Shown here piece by piece: positions 8,756 to 20,790 of a stretch of 64,000 nt of DNA; positions within the stretch are counted from its first letter, which is position 1; every line of letters starts with the position of its first letter. The notes beneath the pieces are model-generated. The model made no database searches. It was not told the origin of the DNA and was given only the letters and a program-made list of their open reading frames with translations. The position numbers and the translations under genes are program-made. Source of the stretch: Protea cynaroides (lineage: Eukaryota; Streptophyta; Magnoliopsida; Proteales; Proteaceae); the NCBI GenBank assembly GCA_028583415.1, contig CM053266.1:8751932-8815931 (forward strand), read 5' to 3'.

Positions 8756-9168
8756 AGTCAAGACTGGTATCAGCACCTATATTGACTATTCCAGCTCCAG
8801 ACCATCCATTCACACTATATACAGATGCTTCAGGTTTGGGACTGGGTTGTGTGCTGATGCAAGGAGAATAGATGATAGCCTATGCCTCAAGACATCTGAA
8901 AGAGCATGAGAAGAACTACCCTACACAGGACCTAGAATTGGCAGCGGTCATTCATGCTATCAAGACTTGGAGGCATTATCAGTATGTTGAGAAATTCCAG
9001 ATTAAGTCTGATCACAAAAGCCCGACGTATCTTTTCACCCAAAAAGACCTGAACATGAGGCAGAGGAGGTGGTTAGAATTACTCAAGGACTACGACTGTG
9101 ACATTCAGTATCACCCTGGTAAAGCTAACATTGTAGCTGATGCGCTGAGCAGGAAATGGGCATCGAAC
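8711..9168 (+). pseudogene. TK-A pol part 2: RNase H
   Basis: The frame resumes after the deletion with ILTIPAPDHPFTLYTDASG (first RNase H Asp), GLGCVLMQGE, then an in-frame TAG at 8869-8871, then YASRHLKEHEKNYPTQDLEL with the conserved Glu, DHKSPTYLF with the second Asp, and NIVADALSRK at the end with the last Asp. This is the usual order and length for the RNase H of Ty3/gypsy pol. It lies directly between RT and integrase. Confidence 0.85.
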
Positions 9169-10848
9169 CCTGAAGCGGGACCAAGTACAAATGCAACATT
9201 GTGTGCTGCTGTTTCTGGCTCATCAGAGGATGAAGAACAACTCTTAATAAAATCAGCAGATGATCCTATTGAGCAAGGGTTGATACACCAGTTTACACTT
9301 ATGTTTGCAGCATTGAAAATTTTGCCCGACTTGAAGGAAGAAATAAAGGCAGCAGTCCTACAGGACCCATACCTCAGGACAGTTCAAGAAGATTTGGAAA
9401 AGGGTCGAGTCAACCCTGATTTCACCTTGGATGAAGACAAGGTACTCAGATATCATGGGCGTTTATGTGTACCTGAGAATGAAGATCTGAAAATCAGAAA
9501 CCGAATCATGTTGGAAACTCACTCTACTCCATATTCAGTATATCCTGGGAGCACCAAGATGTACCATGACCTAAAGAGATTATACTGGTGGAGGGGTATG
9601 AAAGCAGATGTGGCCTGATATGTGTTTCAATGTTTAAACTGCTAGCAAGTCAAAGCAGAAAGACAGAGGCCTGCAGGATTATTGCAACCGTTACCTGAAC
9701 TGGCATGGAAATGGGATTGTATTACCATGGATTTTGTCACTGGTCTACCTATGACTCCAAGGTCAGTGAATGCTGTTTGGGTAATTGTAGATCACCATAC
9801 CAAAACCGCCAGATTTATCCCAGTCAGACCGCAATACACCATGGACAAGTTGGCAAGATTGTATGTGGATAATATAGTCAGACTGCATGGTGTCCCAGAG
9901 AGCATAGTATCTGATAGAGATCCACGCTTCATATCGAAGTTCTGGGAGGGGCTACAGAAGGCAATGGGGACGAAACTAAAGTTCAGTACAACCTTCCACC
10001 CTCAAACGGATGGTCAGTCAGAGAGGACCATCCAGATCCTAGAAGATATGCTTCGCGCATTTGCTATCGACTTTAAGGGGGCTTGGGATGAGAAGCTTTC
10101 CCTCATTGAGTTTGCCTACAACAATAGCTACCAGTCTACTATCCAGATGGCCCCATATGAGGCCTTGTATGACAAGAAATGCCGGACACCATTATTATGG
10201 GACGAAGTTGGAGAAAGAAGGATCGTCAGACCAGAATTTGTAAAAGAAGCCTGCAAAGCAGTAGATCAAATCAAGAACCGAGTAAAGATAGCTCAGGTGC
10301 GTCAAAAGTATTATGCTGGCAACAAGTGACGAAACCTTGAATTCATGATTGGTGATAAAATTTTCTTGAAGGTGTCGCCAGTAAGAGGACTGAAGCGGTT
10401 CGGCAGAAAAGGAAAACTATGTCCTAGATATGTGGGGCCATATGAAATTCTGTCCCGTTGCGACAAAGTGGTCTATCAACTTGCATTGCCACCAGCGATG
10501 TCTAGCGTCCACAACGTCATTCATGTGTCCTTACTAAAGAAGTACGTGAGAGACCCTTCGCACATTCTTGTTGCAGACCCCCCAGATTTGACAGAAGACT
10601 TAACCTTCGAGGTGGTGCCAATCCAGCTCATTAGCAAAAAGGTACAACAGCTTCGAAGGCGAGCTATCCACTATGTCAAGGTCGTTTGGAAAAGTCAGGA
10701 CGTAGAAGAAATTACTTGGGAGGAGGAGGATGCCATGCGACAAGAATACCCTCATCTTTTCGACTATGAAGGTACGTACAATTTCGGGGATGAAATTTCT
10801 TTTAAGGGAGGGGGAATTGTGAGACCTACATGTAATTTTCGGGGATGA
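9169..10848 (+). pseudogene. TK-A pol part 3: integrase with C-terminal chromodomain-like segment
   Basis: The zinc-binding N-terminus reads THSTPYSVYPGSTKMY; the second His of the HHCC set is replaced by Tyr (VYPG instead of VHPG as in TK-B). A TGA at 9616-9618 and a TAG at 9643-9645 fall within the Cys-containing part. The catalytic core is open at 9682-10329, with the D,D,E residues in ITMDFVTGLP, VSDRDPRF and DGQSERTIQ. Another TGA at 10327-10329 precedes FMIGDKIFLKVSPVRG and the GPYEIL motif. The C-terminus (about 10600-10770) matches the Tekay/Del chromodomain-like tail, ending ITWEEEDAMRQEYPHLF, which is thought to guide insertion to particular chromatin. Confidence 0.85.
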
Positions 10849-10872
10849 AATTTCTTTTAAGGGTGGTAGAGT
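10784..10872 (+). repeat. Duplicated pol end and polypurine tract before the TK-A 3' LTR
   Basis: TTTCGGGGATGAAATTTCTT followed by TTAAGGG occurs twice about 54 bp apart (near 10784 and 10838). The second copy ends AAGGGTGGTAGAG next to the 3' LTR and is the probable plus-strand primer; the first copy has the better purine run GGGAGGGGGAA. Confidence 0.65.
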
Positions 10873-13241
10873 TGTAAGAATCGTACTTTGAAAACCCAGT
10901 CTAATCCATGGTTCTATATGATGACAGGTCTCCCAATCATAATCGGACCGGAAGGCGAAGTCGGGTGACGAACCACTCAATTTTTAGGTATGAGAACCTG
11001 CGAAAAAAAGGTATAAATCTCATACCGGTCTCACTATACCGGTTGTGGTATGTGCAACCAGTATGGGTATACCGGTCTGACTATACCGGTCTGACTCAGA
11101 CCGGTATGTGCAACCGGTATGTGTGACCAGTATGTCTAGTTTCGGCTGGAGACGGATTCCAGCGGGTCCCTCACTCCGATTTGAAACTTGAAAAGTTTCC
11201 AATTACGGGAAACCTTCCTATGAATGGCCTCCCACTATTAATAGAGACATTAACACTCCTTCTGATCCTTCTCAAAACCCTAGCCATCTGGAGGAGAGCT
11301 GAGAAGGAGTAAAGAGGAGGAGGCCGCCCAGGAAGGAGGTTTTCGTTGGAGGAGCACGCCACCAACCGACAAACACCGCCGGTAAGTGCTCTATACTATT
11401 AGTAATATTAGGATGTCGGATCGGAGCCGCGAAGCGGCGCAGCGATCCAAAAAGCCTAGGATTTTCATTAGTTTTCTCATTCAGATCTAATCTAGGTTTG
11501 ATACGGCATTCTAGTCGAAATCAAAAGACCAATAGAGTATTTGAATCTTAGAATGGGTTAAGAGAAACCCTAGAAATCGAGCCAATGACCAAAGGGAAAG
11601 GGAGATCCGAGATCGGGTTCTCGGATCCAATCTGCGGAACATACCGGTTGGACGTAAGGTCCGACGGAATGGGCCTGCGGTATATATCGGAGGCACATAC
11701 CGGTCTCACATATGTGCAACCGGTATATACCGCAACCGGTATACATACCGGTGGCACATACCGGTCTCACTATACTGAGACCGGTACCTGCGATCGGTAT
11801 GCCTCCCGAGCCTGGTTTGCTTGGCCAAACCTGGTTCTGACCTCTGTAACCTTAATAAATGGTTCTAACATTTGAATATGATTATGTAGGACCTGTAGAC
11901 AACGTGAGTGAACCCTGTGACACAGAGCGGGATTGTTATCACGCGTCAGGTAAGGGACAAGACCCCAAACTCTAATTAATTAAAGAACAGTAAACCTTTG
12001 TGAATAAGTTTATGTTTAAAATGATTGCTTGATGTCTGTGCATTTCACATGCCATGTAGTGTTTCTCTTATTATTATCTATTCATGCATTTTATATGCTA
12101 AGATTGTTGGATGTTAGACATGTGTATGTTTTAGTTGGTCTGTGGAATGAGAAGGGGAGTGGAGCCCTGGATATATCCACAAACAACACTTTTCTTGTAT
12201 CGCCTTCTACCTTAGCAAACTCGGTGCGAATAGGGTATCAGGGGGAGGAAGTGGGATTGTGGTTCTTCCTGTCCACTAGACTCGAGCCCTATCCCTATGT
12301 CGTAGGGAGTTGTGCTGGGGTAGCGTAATATCGCCATCTACCTTAGCAGACTTGGTACGAATAGGGTATCAGGGGGAGGACGTGGGATTGTGGTTCTTCC
12401 TGCCTGCCAGACTCGAGCCCTTTCTCTATGTCATAGGGAGCCGTGCTGGGGTAAGGCCATTGATACTGTATTGACATTTAGGACTGGTTAGAAACGAAAC
12501 CCACTTGCAAGCCCTTGCCAGTAGGGGTTTAGGTATTGGTATGGTGTGGGGTATCAGGGGGAGGACGTGGGATTGTGGTTCTTCCTGCCCGCCAGACTTG
12601 AGTCCTATCTCCATACTAGAGTGAGTGATGTGGGGCAACAACAATAGTGTGGTAGGTGCCTGACTGTTGGGTGTGCTCACACTCTCATGTATGGAGGTGC
12701 GGTGGCCGCAAAACCTTACCATAGCATAATTGCAAGTTATACCTGACCCAAATTGTAATGTTATCTCATGCATTTTATATGTTGCATTGGTCTTGTACTT
12801 TACTGAGCTCAGTTGTGAGCTCACCCGAATATATATATTATTCTTTTCAAATTTGAATGCAGGGTACACATTTGATGACTTCGTGACTGCCCCAAAGATA
12901 TGGTACGATTCTGCCTTGATACCCGGGGGGGGATGCGATGGCATGACGCATCATGCGAGTGCTCCTTTTGTGTTTTTCTTTAGAGGAGATTTTATTTTGA
13001 GCAATTTATGTAATGCTTTTATTATTTAAAATTATGAATTATGGGATAAGTTGAATAATTATTTTAATTTATCACATAGATCTCAGTTCATTTATTTATA
13101 TTCCGCTGCTATGTATTAATCTCTGATTATGTTAGACTGCTTGGGATTGAATGGTTGACACGGTCTATTGAGATCCTTGTGTTTCGTGGTTTAGAGCCGG
13201 TTCACTCACACTTCTGGTTCAGCCGAAATTGGGGTGTGACA
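10873..13241 (+). repeat. TK-A 3' LTR
   Basis: A direct repeat of 3996-6360 with the same TGTAAG start and GTGTGACA end. It differs by scattered substitutions and small indels; the mini-gene region near 12890-12950 is altered so that the CEC end is out of frame. Confidence 0.92.
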
Positions 13242-13880
13242 GCTCTCTTTGGTGATTACGTAATCCAAAATTCTGATGTGTTCTCATAAGGGAGGAGAGT
13301 TATGAGAAGAAGGTGAAGGAATGAGGGAAGGATATGGGAGAAAATCGCCGGCACCGCTCACTTATTTGTTCGAACAAGCCATCAGTAAGTCTACTGCACA
13401 TTGCTTTACATTTCTAGTGTTAGTTGAATCTAAATAGGGAGGCCTTGAACCTCTATTCTCATCATGGTTTCACTCTCCATTAATGGCTGAGCATAGTAAC
13501 CTCGTCTTGTTTGAGGGAGAACTCTCTCGATGTCAATTTAGGATAGACTTCGAGCCTAGCATGAATAAGTACAAAATAATGATTCCTAGACCTGGGAGGT
13601 GCATCCCTAACCAACCACATTGAGCCTTAGAGTAGAGTGTGAAGTTGTCAACAAAACTCAGACCAGAGGATATGTCGACAGACTTCTATAGTAAAAGTTC
13701 AGAAGCAAGTCCGGAAGGAGTTCTAGAGGCAAAACTCGTGCCTTTGGGTAGACCAAACCTCAATGACCAACCCCTCGGGGAAGGTCTAGTCAGGATACTA
13801 GTCGCGTGACTGTTGCAACCGAATTTGCAATTGGATACATTCGGAAAGCCTCGTAAGTAACCAACAACAACACCGGTTGA

Positions 13881-13952
13881 GCGACTGTAGCAACCAGAGC
13901 TGAGGTCAGATGGAAACCGACTGTAGCAACCGGAGCTGAGGTCAGATGGAAA
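13881..13952. repeat. Two tandem 36-bp units in the TK-C LTR
   Basis: (G/C)CGACTGTAGCAACC(A/G)GAGC starts at 13881 and again at 13917, each continuing TGAGGTCAGATGGAAA. It sits within the CCGG-motif cluster of this LTR. Confidence 0.75.
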
Positions 13953-14848
13953 CAAAAAGCCTCAGGAAGTGACCAAAAGCAACACCGGTGGTACTACTAT
14001 TGCCATTGGAGCAACGACCAGGTAACCCCAGAAAGCCCTGTATCAGATTATCTCAATTCGATAAGTCATTAATAATTTCACTTATATTTTAGGTGACATG
14101 TGTAACCAAGACCAACTCACGTAGTTTGAATTTTAGGATTAACCGTACATCAGGGACAAAATCCCTGACTTTATTTTTGGTTCTTTTTTAATCATTTGCT
14201 TACGTGTGTTGCATTTTGATTGAATAACATGTCATCCAATATATGTACTTTCCATGCATTGCATTAATATATTGTATCTTGTGATTGTGTAATGATTGAT
14301 GCTTGTATGGGAAGTCATGAAATGGTTGAGGACTGCTGGATCAGACCCACTGTGCAAAACTTGCCATGGGCTGCCTCGTATCCTAATGGGTTGATAGCGT
14401 TTAGGGGGATAACGGATGGCCTGGGAACCCTGTTAGGGTATTGAGGGGGTTTATAGGATGACATGTAAAATTTGTTGGTGACATTATCCCATGTATGCGA
14501 CCCTAGCCAGCAAGGGGTTAGGTGTTGGTAAGGGTGGGGGATGAGAGGGAGGTAGTGGCAGTGTTCATTGGAGTGTCACTGGCCAGACCTCTACTCTATC
14601 ACTGTCTATATAAGAGACACCTGGCTTTACCAGGGCTGTCGGTGCAGGCTGGTGAGTATCCATTCTCTCCTGTGCATGGAGGTTATGGTCAACTTTGGTG
14701 AGTGTGATCAGTCCTTACCTTAACACTAGCATAAATTATATCAGACCGTTGTTGTGTGTAATAAATTGATCATACATTAGTGTGCCTGCTTGTCTGTTTC
14801 TCACTAAGCTCATGTTGGAGAGCTTGCCCTTGCGTACGTCTTTTTCTA

Positions 14849-14983
14849 GAAGATGTTGCGGAAACAATAGTTGTTGATTATGTGAATGCTCCTGTTGTCA
14901 CTAATCTCACTCAACTGGGTATGTAGACGCTAGAGGAGGAGGAGCACGATGGAGACTGTGAATGCGATGCTTGCATGTTTTAG
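14849..14983 (+). pseudogene. TK-C LTR mini-gene (CECxxC family), one internal stop
   Basis: The frame follows a pyrimidine tract and TTTTTCTAG, and reads EDVAETIVVDYVNAPVV..., then one TAG, then an acidic stretch EEEEHDGD and CECDACMF before the stop. At 45 codons including the stop it equals the TK-B and TK-D copies, though at DNA level the LTRs are strongly diverged. The internal TAG suggests decay. Confidence 0.45.
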
Positions 14984-15337
14984 TGAAGAAACGATACAAG
15001 CATTTACTTTTATTTAGCATTTATATACAATTAAGCTTGATTATGGATAAAGTATTTGATGGTTAGTTTATGAACATCTCTTTGATGGTTTGATTGGATC
15101 AGAAAAAGTCACAAACAATTTTAGTATTATTCTATTTAATTACCAATAGAAGCTCGGCTTGCTTAGTTTAATATTTCCGCTACTGTATTACTTTGATTCA
15201 TGTTTCATTACATTTGACTGGTGTAGAATTAGTGGAGGTTCACATGACTTATGTCGTGGGTTGGACCGTATTAAATTGGGTGTTGGTCTAGTTATACTTT
15301 GAACTATACACATATCAGAAGTGGGGTATGACAACAT

Positions 15338-15349
15338 TGGTATCAGAGT
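15338..15349 (+). promoter_or_regulatory. TK-C primer binding site, initiator tRNA-Met
   Basis: TGGTATCAGAGT, four bases after the LTR end, differs by one base from the TK-A site. Confidence 0.8.
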
Positions 15350-15714
15350 GATATGCTCTATCGTACTACGCCAATCAGGTCAATGTCTTGAATGACATGT
15401 CGGTATGAGCATTAGGTTAATAAAAAAAGTCTGAAAGAGAATAATACTTAATTATGAAACAAATTTGATGTTGTATGATTAATAAACAAAAATTGAAAGA
15501 GCATAATATGTTAGGTTAAGAGATTATTTACTAACTATTCTAAACAAGGGATAAAACCAGTACTATTAAAAAAAAAAAAAAAGAGAGAAAATGATAAACT
15601 ATTTATTTTTTAGTATAGTTCACAAGTTGAACTATTACTTCATTTGAAAAGTAAAATATATTTAAGGTAAAAAGGGAAAGAGTATAATCATCTCTACCAC
15701 TATAAGTCTGAAGG

Positions 15715-16890
15715 TGGAGGTGTAGACTTGCGAACCCGCTGAAAAGTCTGCACTGATGCTAGATTTGATGCAGACACCTCTCCGATATCATCTGCAGCAA
15801 CAAGCCAGCCCTAGCCATCGCCATCTGGAGCGAGTCAAGGCGGGAGGAGAATGAAGACTGGGCGTACTGAAGCCATTTGATCTGGTTTTCCATTGTGTGG
15901 GCATGTTGTCTCTGATAAGCCCAATCACCGTGAATCTCCATCAACACATCCTCTAAGGTGATGGGAACCCGTGAAGGACCCGCTGGGATACCCCCACTCT
16001 CTCTATCTCAACCGGTGCCTCCTACACCCTCTTTTTCCTGTGCTGTTGGTGGTGCCTTTCACTCTCTGGGGCGTGGCCTAGCCTCCAACTCATTATCACT
16101 AAGCACCACCTACTGGAGATGCATCTTGGAAATAGCATGCTAGCCGAAATCGACCACTACTATCTCGTTAAAGGCCATCTCTTGGTTCACATTAATGCCC
16201 AAATGCACAAACAAATGAGTGAGCAACTTATCGTAAGGTAAGTTAGAAGCCCCCAAGTCCTCAACTGCTAAGAACATGATCCACATCAAAATATGGGGTA
16301 GGCAGACAGGATGCCTGGTCAACAGACAGTAAGTGAGGTACTCGCAAAATGTCAACACTTCATTGTAGTGACCATCCTTTGGCAATATGTTGTGTTGGAC
16401 AATTCTGCAGTAGACTCTGGGCACGGGATGATAGTTCGTTGATTGATGTCGTGTGTAGCGCATGAGAAGCAAGTTCTAGATTGCAGTTTGCATGCACTCA
16501 TCCATGAACTCCTTATCCTTGGGGCCACAAAATGCCACTTTTTTAGCCATGGAAATCCCTAGCAAGCCTGCTAACTGTTTTGTGTTCAAGGAGATATCCA
16601 CACCCTCTACATGACTCGAAATGCAAAAGTCTTGCACCGAATTGCCCTCATTTAAGTCGCCTTCCACCCTTAAGTTACAGTAAAATAGCCGTATTAAGTT
16701 TGGCCTCATGACAATGGCAATCTGAAGGATGGGAGACTGACCCATTGCGTCAAAGGTTGCTTGGACCTTGAACCTTTCTAGTTCCTTAAATACTATAAAC
16801 CGGCCAGCCTCTACCAGTTTGTTCTCGAACCACTGATATGACTCCTACTCTTTCAAGGAGCGGAAATGAACCACGTCCAACACGGGAGGT
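15715..16890 (-). pseudogene. Antisense ORF of TK-C, putative plant transposon protein domain
   Basis: A single minus-strand frame carries recognisable protein through several stops. From the N-terminus: ENKLVEAGRFIVFKELERF (near 16810), IVMRPNLIRLFYCNLRVEGD, VEGVDISLNTKQLAGLLGI, PVPRVYCRIVQHNILPKDG, FCEYLTYCLLTRHPVCLPHI, LVVEDLG-like and ISKMHLQ.VVLSDNELEAR, then a coiled-coil-like tail with MENQIKWLQYAQSSFSSRL. The LIRLFYCNLR...VEGV.ISL order is typical of the domain family named putative plant transposon protein (Transposase_32, from memory). TK-A keeps only the part from ..KM...LSD.E onward, TK-B the part from PRVYCKI onward. It lies between primer site and the expected gag position, opposite to the element. 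No sense-strand gag follows, so TK-C is truncated. Confidence 0.65.
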
Positions 16891-16989
16891 GGAGGGATTC
16901 TTGGTCATTTTTGTGGAGCCATTGGTTTGGAACAAGAAGTAATGCAAGTAGAATATTATTAAGAAATAAGGTGGAAAATGAAGAAGCAC

Positions 16990-17540
16990 CTAATGCACAT
17001 GATGAGAATTTTGGAAGTACTCGAGATCAATTATAGCCATGGAGATAGTATGCAAGGACTTAGGTGAAGTCCAATTCATGATTAAGACGTTTGAAATTGA
17101 TGAGAAATTAAGTGAAGGATTGTGAAGTGGAGTTACAAAATAATAATAAATAAAAAAACTTGATTTCTACATGGTAAGATGTGGAGATGCAATAAAATTA
17201 TGTATAGAGATTAAATGGCAATGAAAAGATCACCATGGGAACATTTGAGCATGTAAGATTCTATTGTAGAGAGTTTTGGTAGGGAGAACTCTAAGAAAAG
17301 AGAAATCTAGGGTTGTTTTGGTTGATTCCTTGAACCCTATAAATTTTTTTTTTATAGAAAAGGTGAGAATCATACCTCTTATCGATGTCAAAGATATAAG
17401 ACCCGCACCCAAAATCCTTTACTAACTCGGATTCCTCTTGTGCCAGGTCATAACTCACGGACTGATGGAGCATCCAACACAGACCAATGGTGGTATCCAA
17501 ACCATAGGTAAGCTTCGTTACTCAAACCTAGTAAGAATAT
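16990..17540. other. Boundary zone between TK-C and TK-F, no gene
   Basis: AT-rich sequence with a T9 run at 17344-17352 and small open frames without recognisable domains. It may be the promoter side of the antisense gene. The exact break between the two elements cannot be placed; a TGTAAGATTC at 17252 resembles a TK LTR start and is an alternative left end for TK-F. Confidence 0.4.
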
Positions 17541-19445
17541 GTGTCATGGTGGACGTAAGTGATCTTGATGTGCATCCCAAAGCATCCGGGCCAACTAGCT
17601 GACCAAATAGTCATATTTTGGCCTAACCGGATGTTCTGTCGGATGATGCACCACCCGATTGTCAACATCCGGTTAAGCTCAGATAAGTCACTCTCTCTCC
17701 ATGAATTTTATAAATAAGGAGCCATTGCTCCTTATTTCTCTCTTGGCAATATAGTGTGGGAGAGAGGAGAAGAACTTGGAGCTCAAGAGTCCAAGCTCAA
17801 CCCTAGCATTTCCACCCATTAAGGTAAGTCTATCATCCTCCCTCTCTTTGGTTTGTGGAATGAATGCAAAGCCATTGGTGGTTCACCATTAATGGTCTTC
17901 ATTAATGGAGACCAACCGAACCTAGAAAACCTAGGTCAAGATCACCCACTCCATAAATGGAGTTTAATGGAGCTCTCAATGGCTCCCATGAATCATATTA
18001 ATGGTGGGAATATGATTCCCACCAACTAAATTAAATTCGATGAAGTAGGGGAATCAAATCCCTAAATGGAGAGCAAGTCTCGTTCGTAACCTGATTTCTG
18101 GGAATGAACTGGAGGCCCTAATATGAGGTTTGGTTTTGATCTTTCCTTCGGTTGACTAGAATATAGCCTCCACCAAGGCAAATGCCTTGGTTAAATGACT
18201 AAGGAACAACCGGAGGTTCCTAATCGGAGGACCCTCGTGGAGGCATGACCCTCTGGGTGGCCATCTCCCGGTTACCTTCTGGGTCCGATTGAACTGGACC
18301 TCCGGATAGGCTTAACACTAAGCAAAGGCAGTGCCAGATGATACATCACTGACAAAGCTTTTGGATAACCTACTGGAACCCACTATGTATGACAGTGTGT
18401 ATAACCGGATGGTTTATCGGAGGCTTAACCATCCGATTGTACCCTCCGATTCTGGGTACTGAGGAATATACTAAGTGTCAATCGGATGGTAATTTTGAAG
18501 GGAACACTACCCAGTTATATCTTCCGATTCAGTCTCTGTTGGCCAGTATGCCTAGTTAGGATTAATGGGACCAACTGTTAGATTCTCAGCTTGTCTTGGG
18601 ACTAGTGTATGGACATGAAAGGCTTGTCCATGCTGGTTAAAAGCTATACAACCAATTAATGAAACATTATCTATTTCAATAGGTGTCAAACTTGAGCAAG
18701 TGTGAGCCTTCTAGTTGGCTTCACATTACAGTTGTACTTTTGGTGAATTTAGGTGAGGGGTCTAGTCCGTAGACTTAGGACATTCTTCACATGTCATTCA
18801 TTACTTGTATATATATGAGCATGCATTGCATTATAATAACTATGATTGTTGTTGTGTGATGTTTGGTTATGATGGACATGAGGCGTGTGGGAGCACAATA
18901 CACGAGCCATGTTGATGATGCTATACCTAGCGGGGGCACGGTGATCCATGGGAGTAGAGCCAGGGACTTCTACTGGGCCATAACCTTTCTTTTAGTAATG
19001 CATATGTATGACCATGTATGATGGTTCGAGTGGCGTGTCAGAGCACTGGCATACGGATCATGTTGAATTAAATTGCACACTAGTGGGGGCATGGTGATCC
19101 ATTGGAGTAGAGCCAGAGGTCTCTGCTAGTGGGTATAGTAGTGATTTTGTCAGAGTGCTAGCGAGGGACACTGTGATCCAGTGGAGTGGAGCTGGGGATC
19201 TCTGCTGGTGGGCAGCCATGATTGATTAAATAAACATAATAGACATAGGTGGTACCATTACCCTGTTTCCTACACCTTTCCAGTAGGGGGTTAAGATACT
19301 GACATAGGTTCATACTTTCAAAGGTTTGGAGACCCAAGGAAGAGTCAGTGGCCTAGGGTTATTGATGTGAGACGAGGTCTATGATGGGAGGTGATGATCC
19401 TGAAGGGAGCACGAGGAGCTATTTTCAGGACCTAGATGGGGGTTT
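17541..19445 (+). repeat. Truncated LTR (TK-F), Tekay-like family
   Basis: The same architecture as other TK LTRs: a cluster of CGGATG/CATCCG motifs (17590-17680), TATA box TTTATAAATAAGG near 17705, leader, splice donor AAGGTAAGTCTA (GT at 17824), a second cluster of the same motif (18210-18530), then blocks with CCTACACCTTTCCAGTAGGGGG near 19270 like the CCAGTAGGGG block of TK-A. It stops abruptly at about 19445 against TAT-1, so the mini-gene end is missing. The left end is uncertain. Confidence 0.55.
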
Positions 19446-20073
19446 GCTTGTAGAAGTTATTTAATGTCAGAGTGCATCCCAATTGATCATCCTCCTTGAC
19501 ATATCATCCCTCATGAGGGTCTTCTTCAAAGGTTTCGTTGTTAGAATCTCAATTGTGTGGGCTTGAAAGTAGGGTTGCAGCTTCCTTGCAGCAGTCACCA
19601 GTGCCAAAGCATGCTTCTCTATGGCTTGGTACCGGGTCTCTGCATCTAGCATCATTTTACTTACATAGTATATCAGCCGTTGCATCTTCTCCACCTCTTT
19701 GACCAATATTGTGCTCACTGCCACTGATGAGACAACCAAGTAAAGCTAGAGCTCATCCCCTGTTTTGGGATTAACTAATACTAGCGGGGTCGATAGGTAC
19801 TTTCTCAGCTCCCTAAACCCCTGTTGGCACTCTGGAATCTATTCAAACTTTTTATTGCCTTTGAGTATCTGAAATAATGGCATGCATTGGTCTGCCGACC
19901 TCGACATGAAGTGTCCGAGGATGGCGATCCTCCCTATCAGCTCCTGTACTTATTTTATATTTTTGGATAGCTTCATGTCTTATAGGGCTTGTGTCTTTAC
20001 AAGGTTGGCTTCTATCCCTCGCTAGGACCCCATAAATCCAAGAAATTTCCCCGAGTGTATCCCAAAGGCACAT
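19446..20073 (-). pseudogene. TAT-1 RNase H and RT-RNase H linker
   Basis: Minus-strand reading gives the linker LIGRIAILGHFMSRSADQCM, then MVVSSVAVSTILVKEVEKMQ, LIYYVSKMMLDAETRY, and EKHALALVTAARKLQPYFQ, the standard RNase H region of Tat-type elements. Typical members have a DASD-like first catalytic motif; here it reads LYLVVSS, so the first Asp is not visible. The similarity stops near 19446, the truncation point. Confidence 0.75.
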
Positions 20074-20790
20074 TTGATTGGGTTCAACTTCACATTATGC
20101 TTTCGTATCACCCCGAAGGCCTTACGAAGGTCATCAATATGTGTTCTTGCCTTCAGGATTTTTATTTGGAAATCGTCTATGTACACCTCCATGTTCCTTC
20201 CTATCTGGTCTTTGAAGATTTTATTCACCAAATGCTGGTAGGTGGCTCCTGCGTTTTTTAGGCTGAAGGACATAACTTTATAACAGTATGTCCCTTGGCT
20301 CGTGATGAAGCTTGTACATTCTTCATCTTCCTTACTCATAGGGATCTGATTATATCCTAAGTAAGCATCCATCAATGAGAGTAATTCATGTCCCAAGGTG
20401 TAATCTATCAATTGGTCTATCCAAGGCAGGGGGTAGTAATCTTTAGGGTATACTTTACCGAGGTTGGTATAGTCAATACAAATCCTCCATCTATCTCTAG
20501 ACTTAGGTATCATTACAACATTGGACAACCACTCGAGACATTTTACTTCCCTGATAAACCCTGCTTGCTTAAAGGAGTTTTTCAACTTTATTGTTTATTA
20601 TTTCGTGCCTATCAGGTGCAAAGTTCCCCTTTTTCTGCCTCACGGGACGATGTTGTAGGTTGATGGCTAGGTGGTGTTGCATGAGGCTTCTGTTGATGCC
20701 AGACATATTTGCTGCCAACCATGCAAACATGTTTGCATTTTTCCTGATGAAGGAAATGAGCTCGTCTCGCATTTCTCCTTACAGGGTGGC
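20022..20790 (-). pseudogene. TAT-1 reverse transcriptase
   Basis: Reading minus: FAWLAANMSGI, HHLAINLQHRPVRQKKGNF, then AGFIREVKCLEWLSNVVMIP, RWRICIDYTNLGKVYPKD, SLMDAYLGYNQI with the motif A Asp intact, SFSLKNAGATYQ and YIDDFQIK with both motif C Asp residues. The RT is colinear with that of TAT-3 but differs in many residues. The segment before 20585 is in another frame, and stops occur between RT and protease. Confidence 0.82.

Larger units (their letters stand above)
3996..13241 (+). mobile_element. LTR retrotransposon TK-A, Ty3/gypsy, Tekay/Del-like chromovirus, non-autonomous
   Basis: A complete element: 5' LTR 3996-6360, primer site 6364-6375, antisense gene, intron, protease-RT-RNase H-integrase-chromodomain pol relic, purine tract, and 3' LTR 10873-13241, flanked by identical GCTCT duplications. 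The chromodomain-like C-terminus ending ...YPHLF and then SFKGG, plus the initiator-Met primer site, point to the Tekay/Del clade. Gag is missing altogether: the primer-site side and the protease are separated only by part of an antisense ORF. Pol has one frameshift and at least four in-frame stops. The LTRs differ by few bases by eye, so insertion was fairly recent and mobilisation must have been in trans, or the decay followed insertion. Confidence 0.93.
13242..15333 (+). repeat. 5' LTR of TK-C, second part
   Basis: It resumes with the second GCTCT target copy and ends GTGGGGTATGACA, four bases before a primer site. It holds splice donor ATCAGTAAGTCT (GT at 13385), an ACCGGT cluster (13860-13990), a block homologous to the TK-A middle (GCCAGCAAGGGGTTAGGTG near 14500), GAGAGCTTGCCC, and the mini-gene 14849-14983. 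Joined with 3533-3995 it is about 2.55 kb long. Confidence 0.75.
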
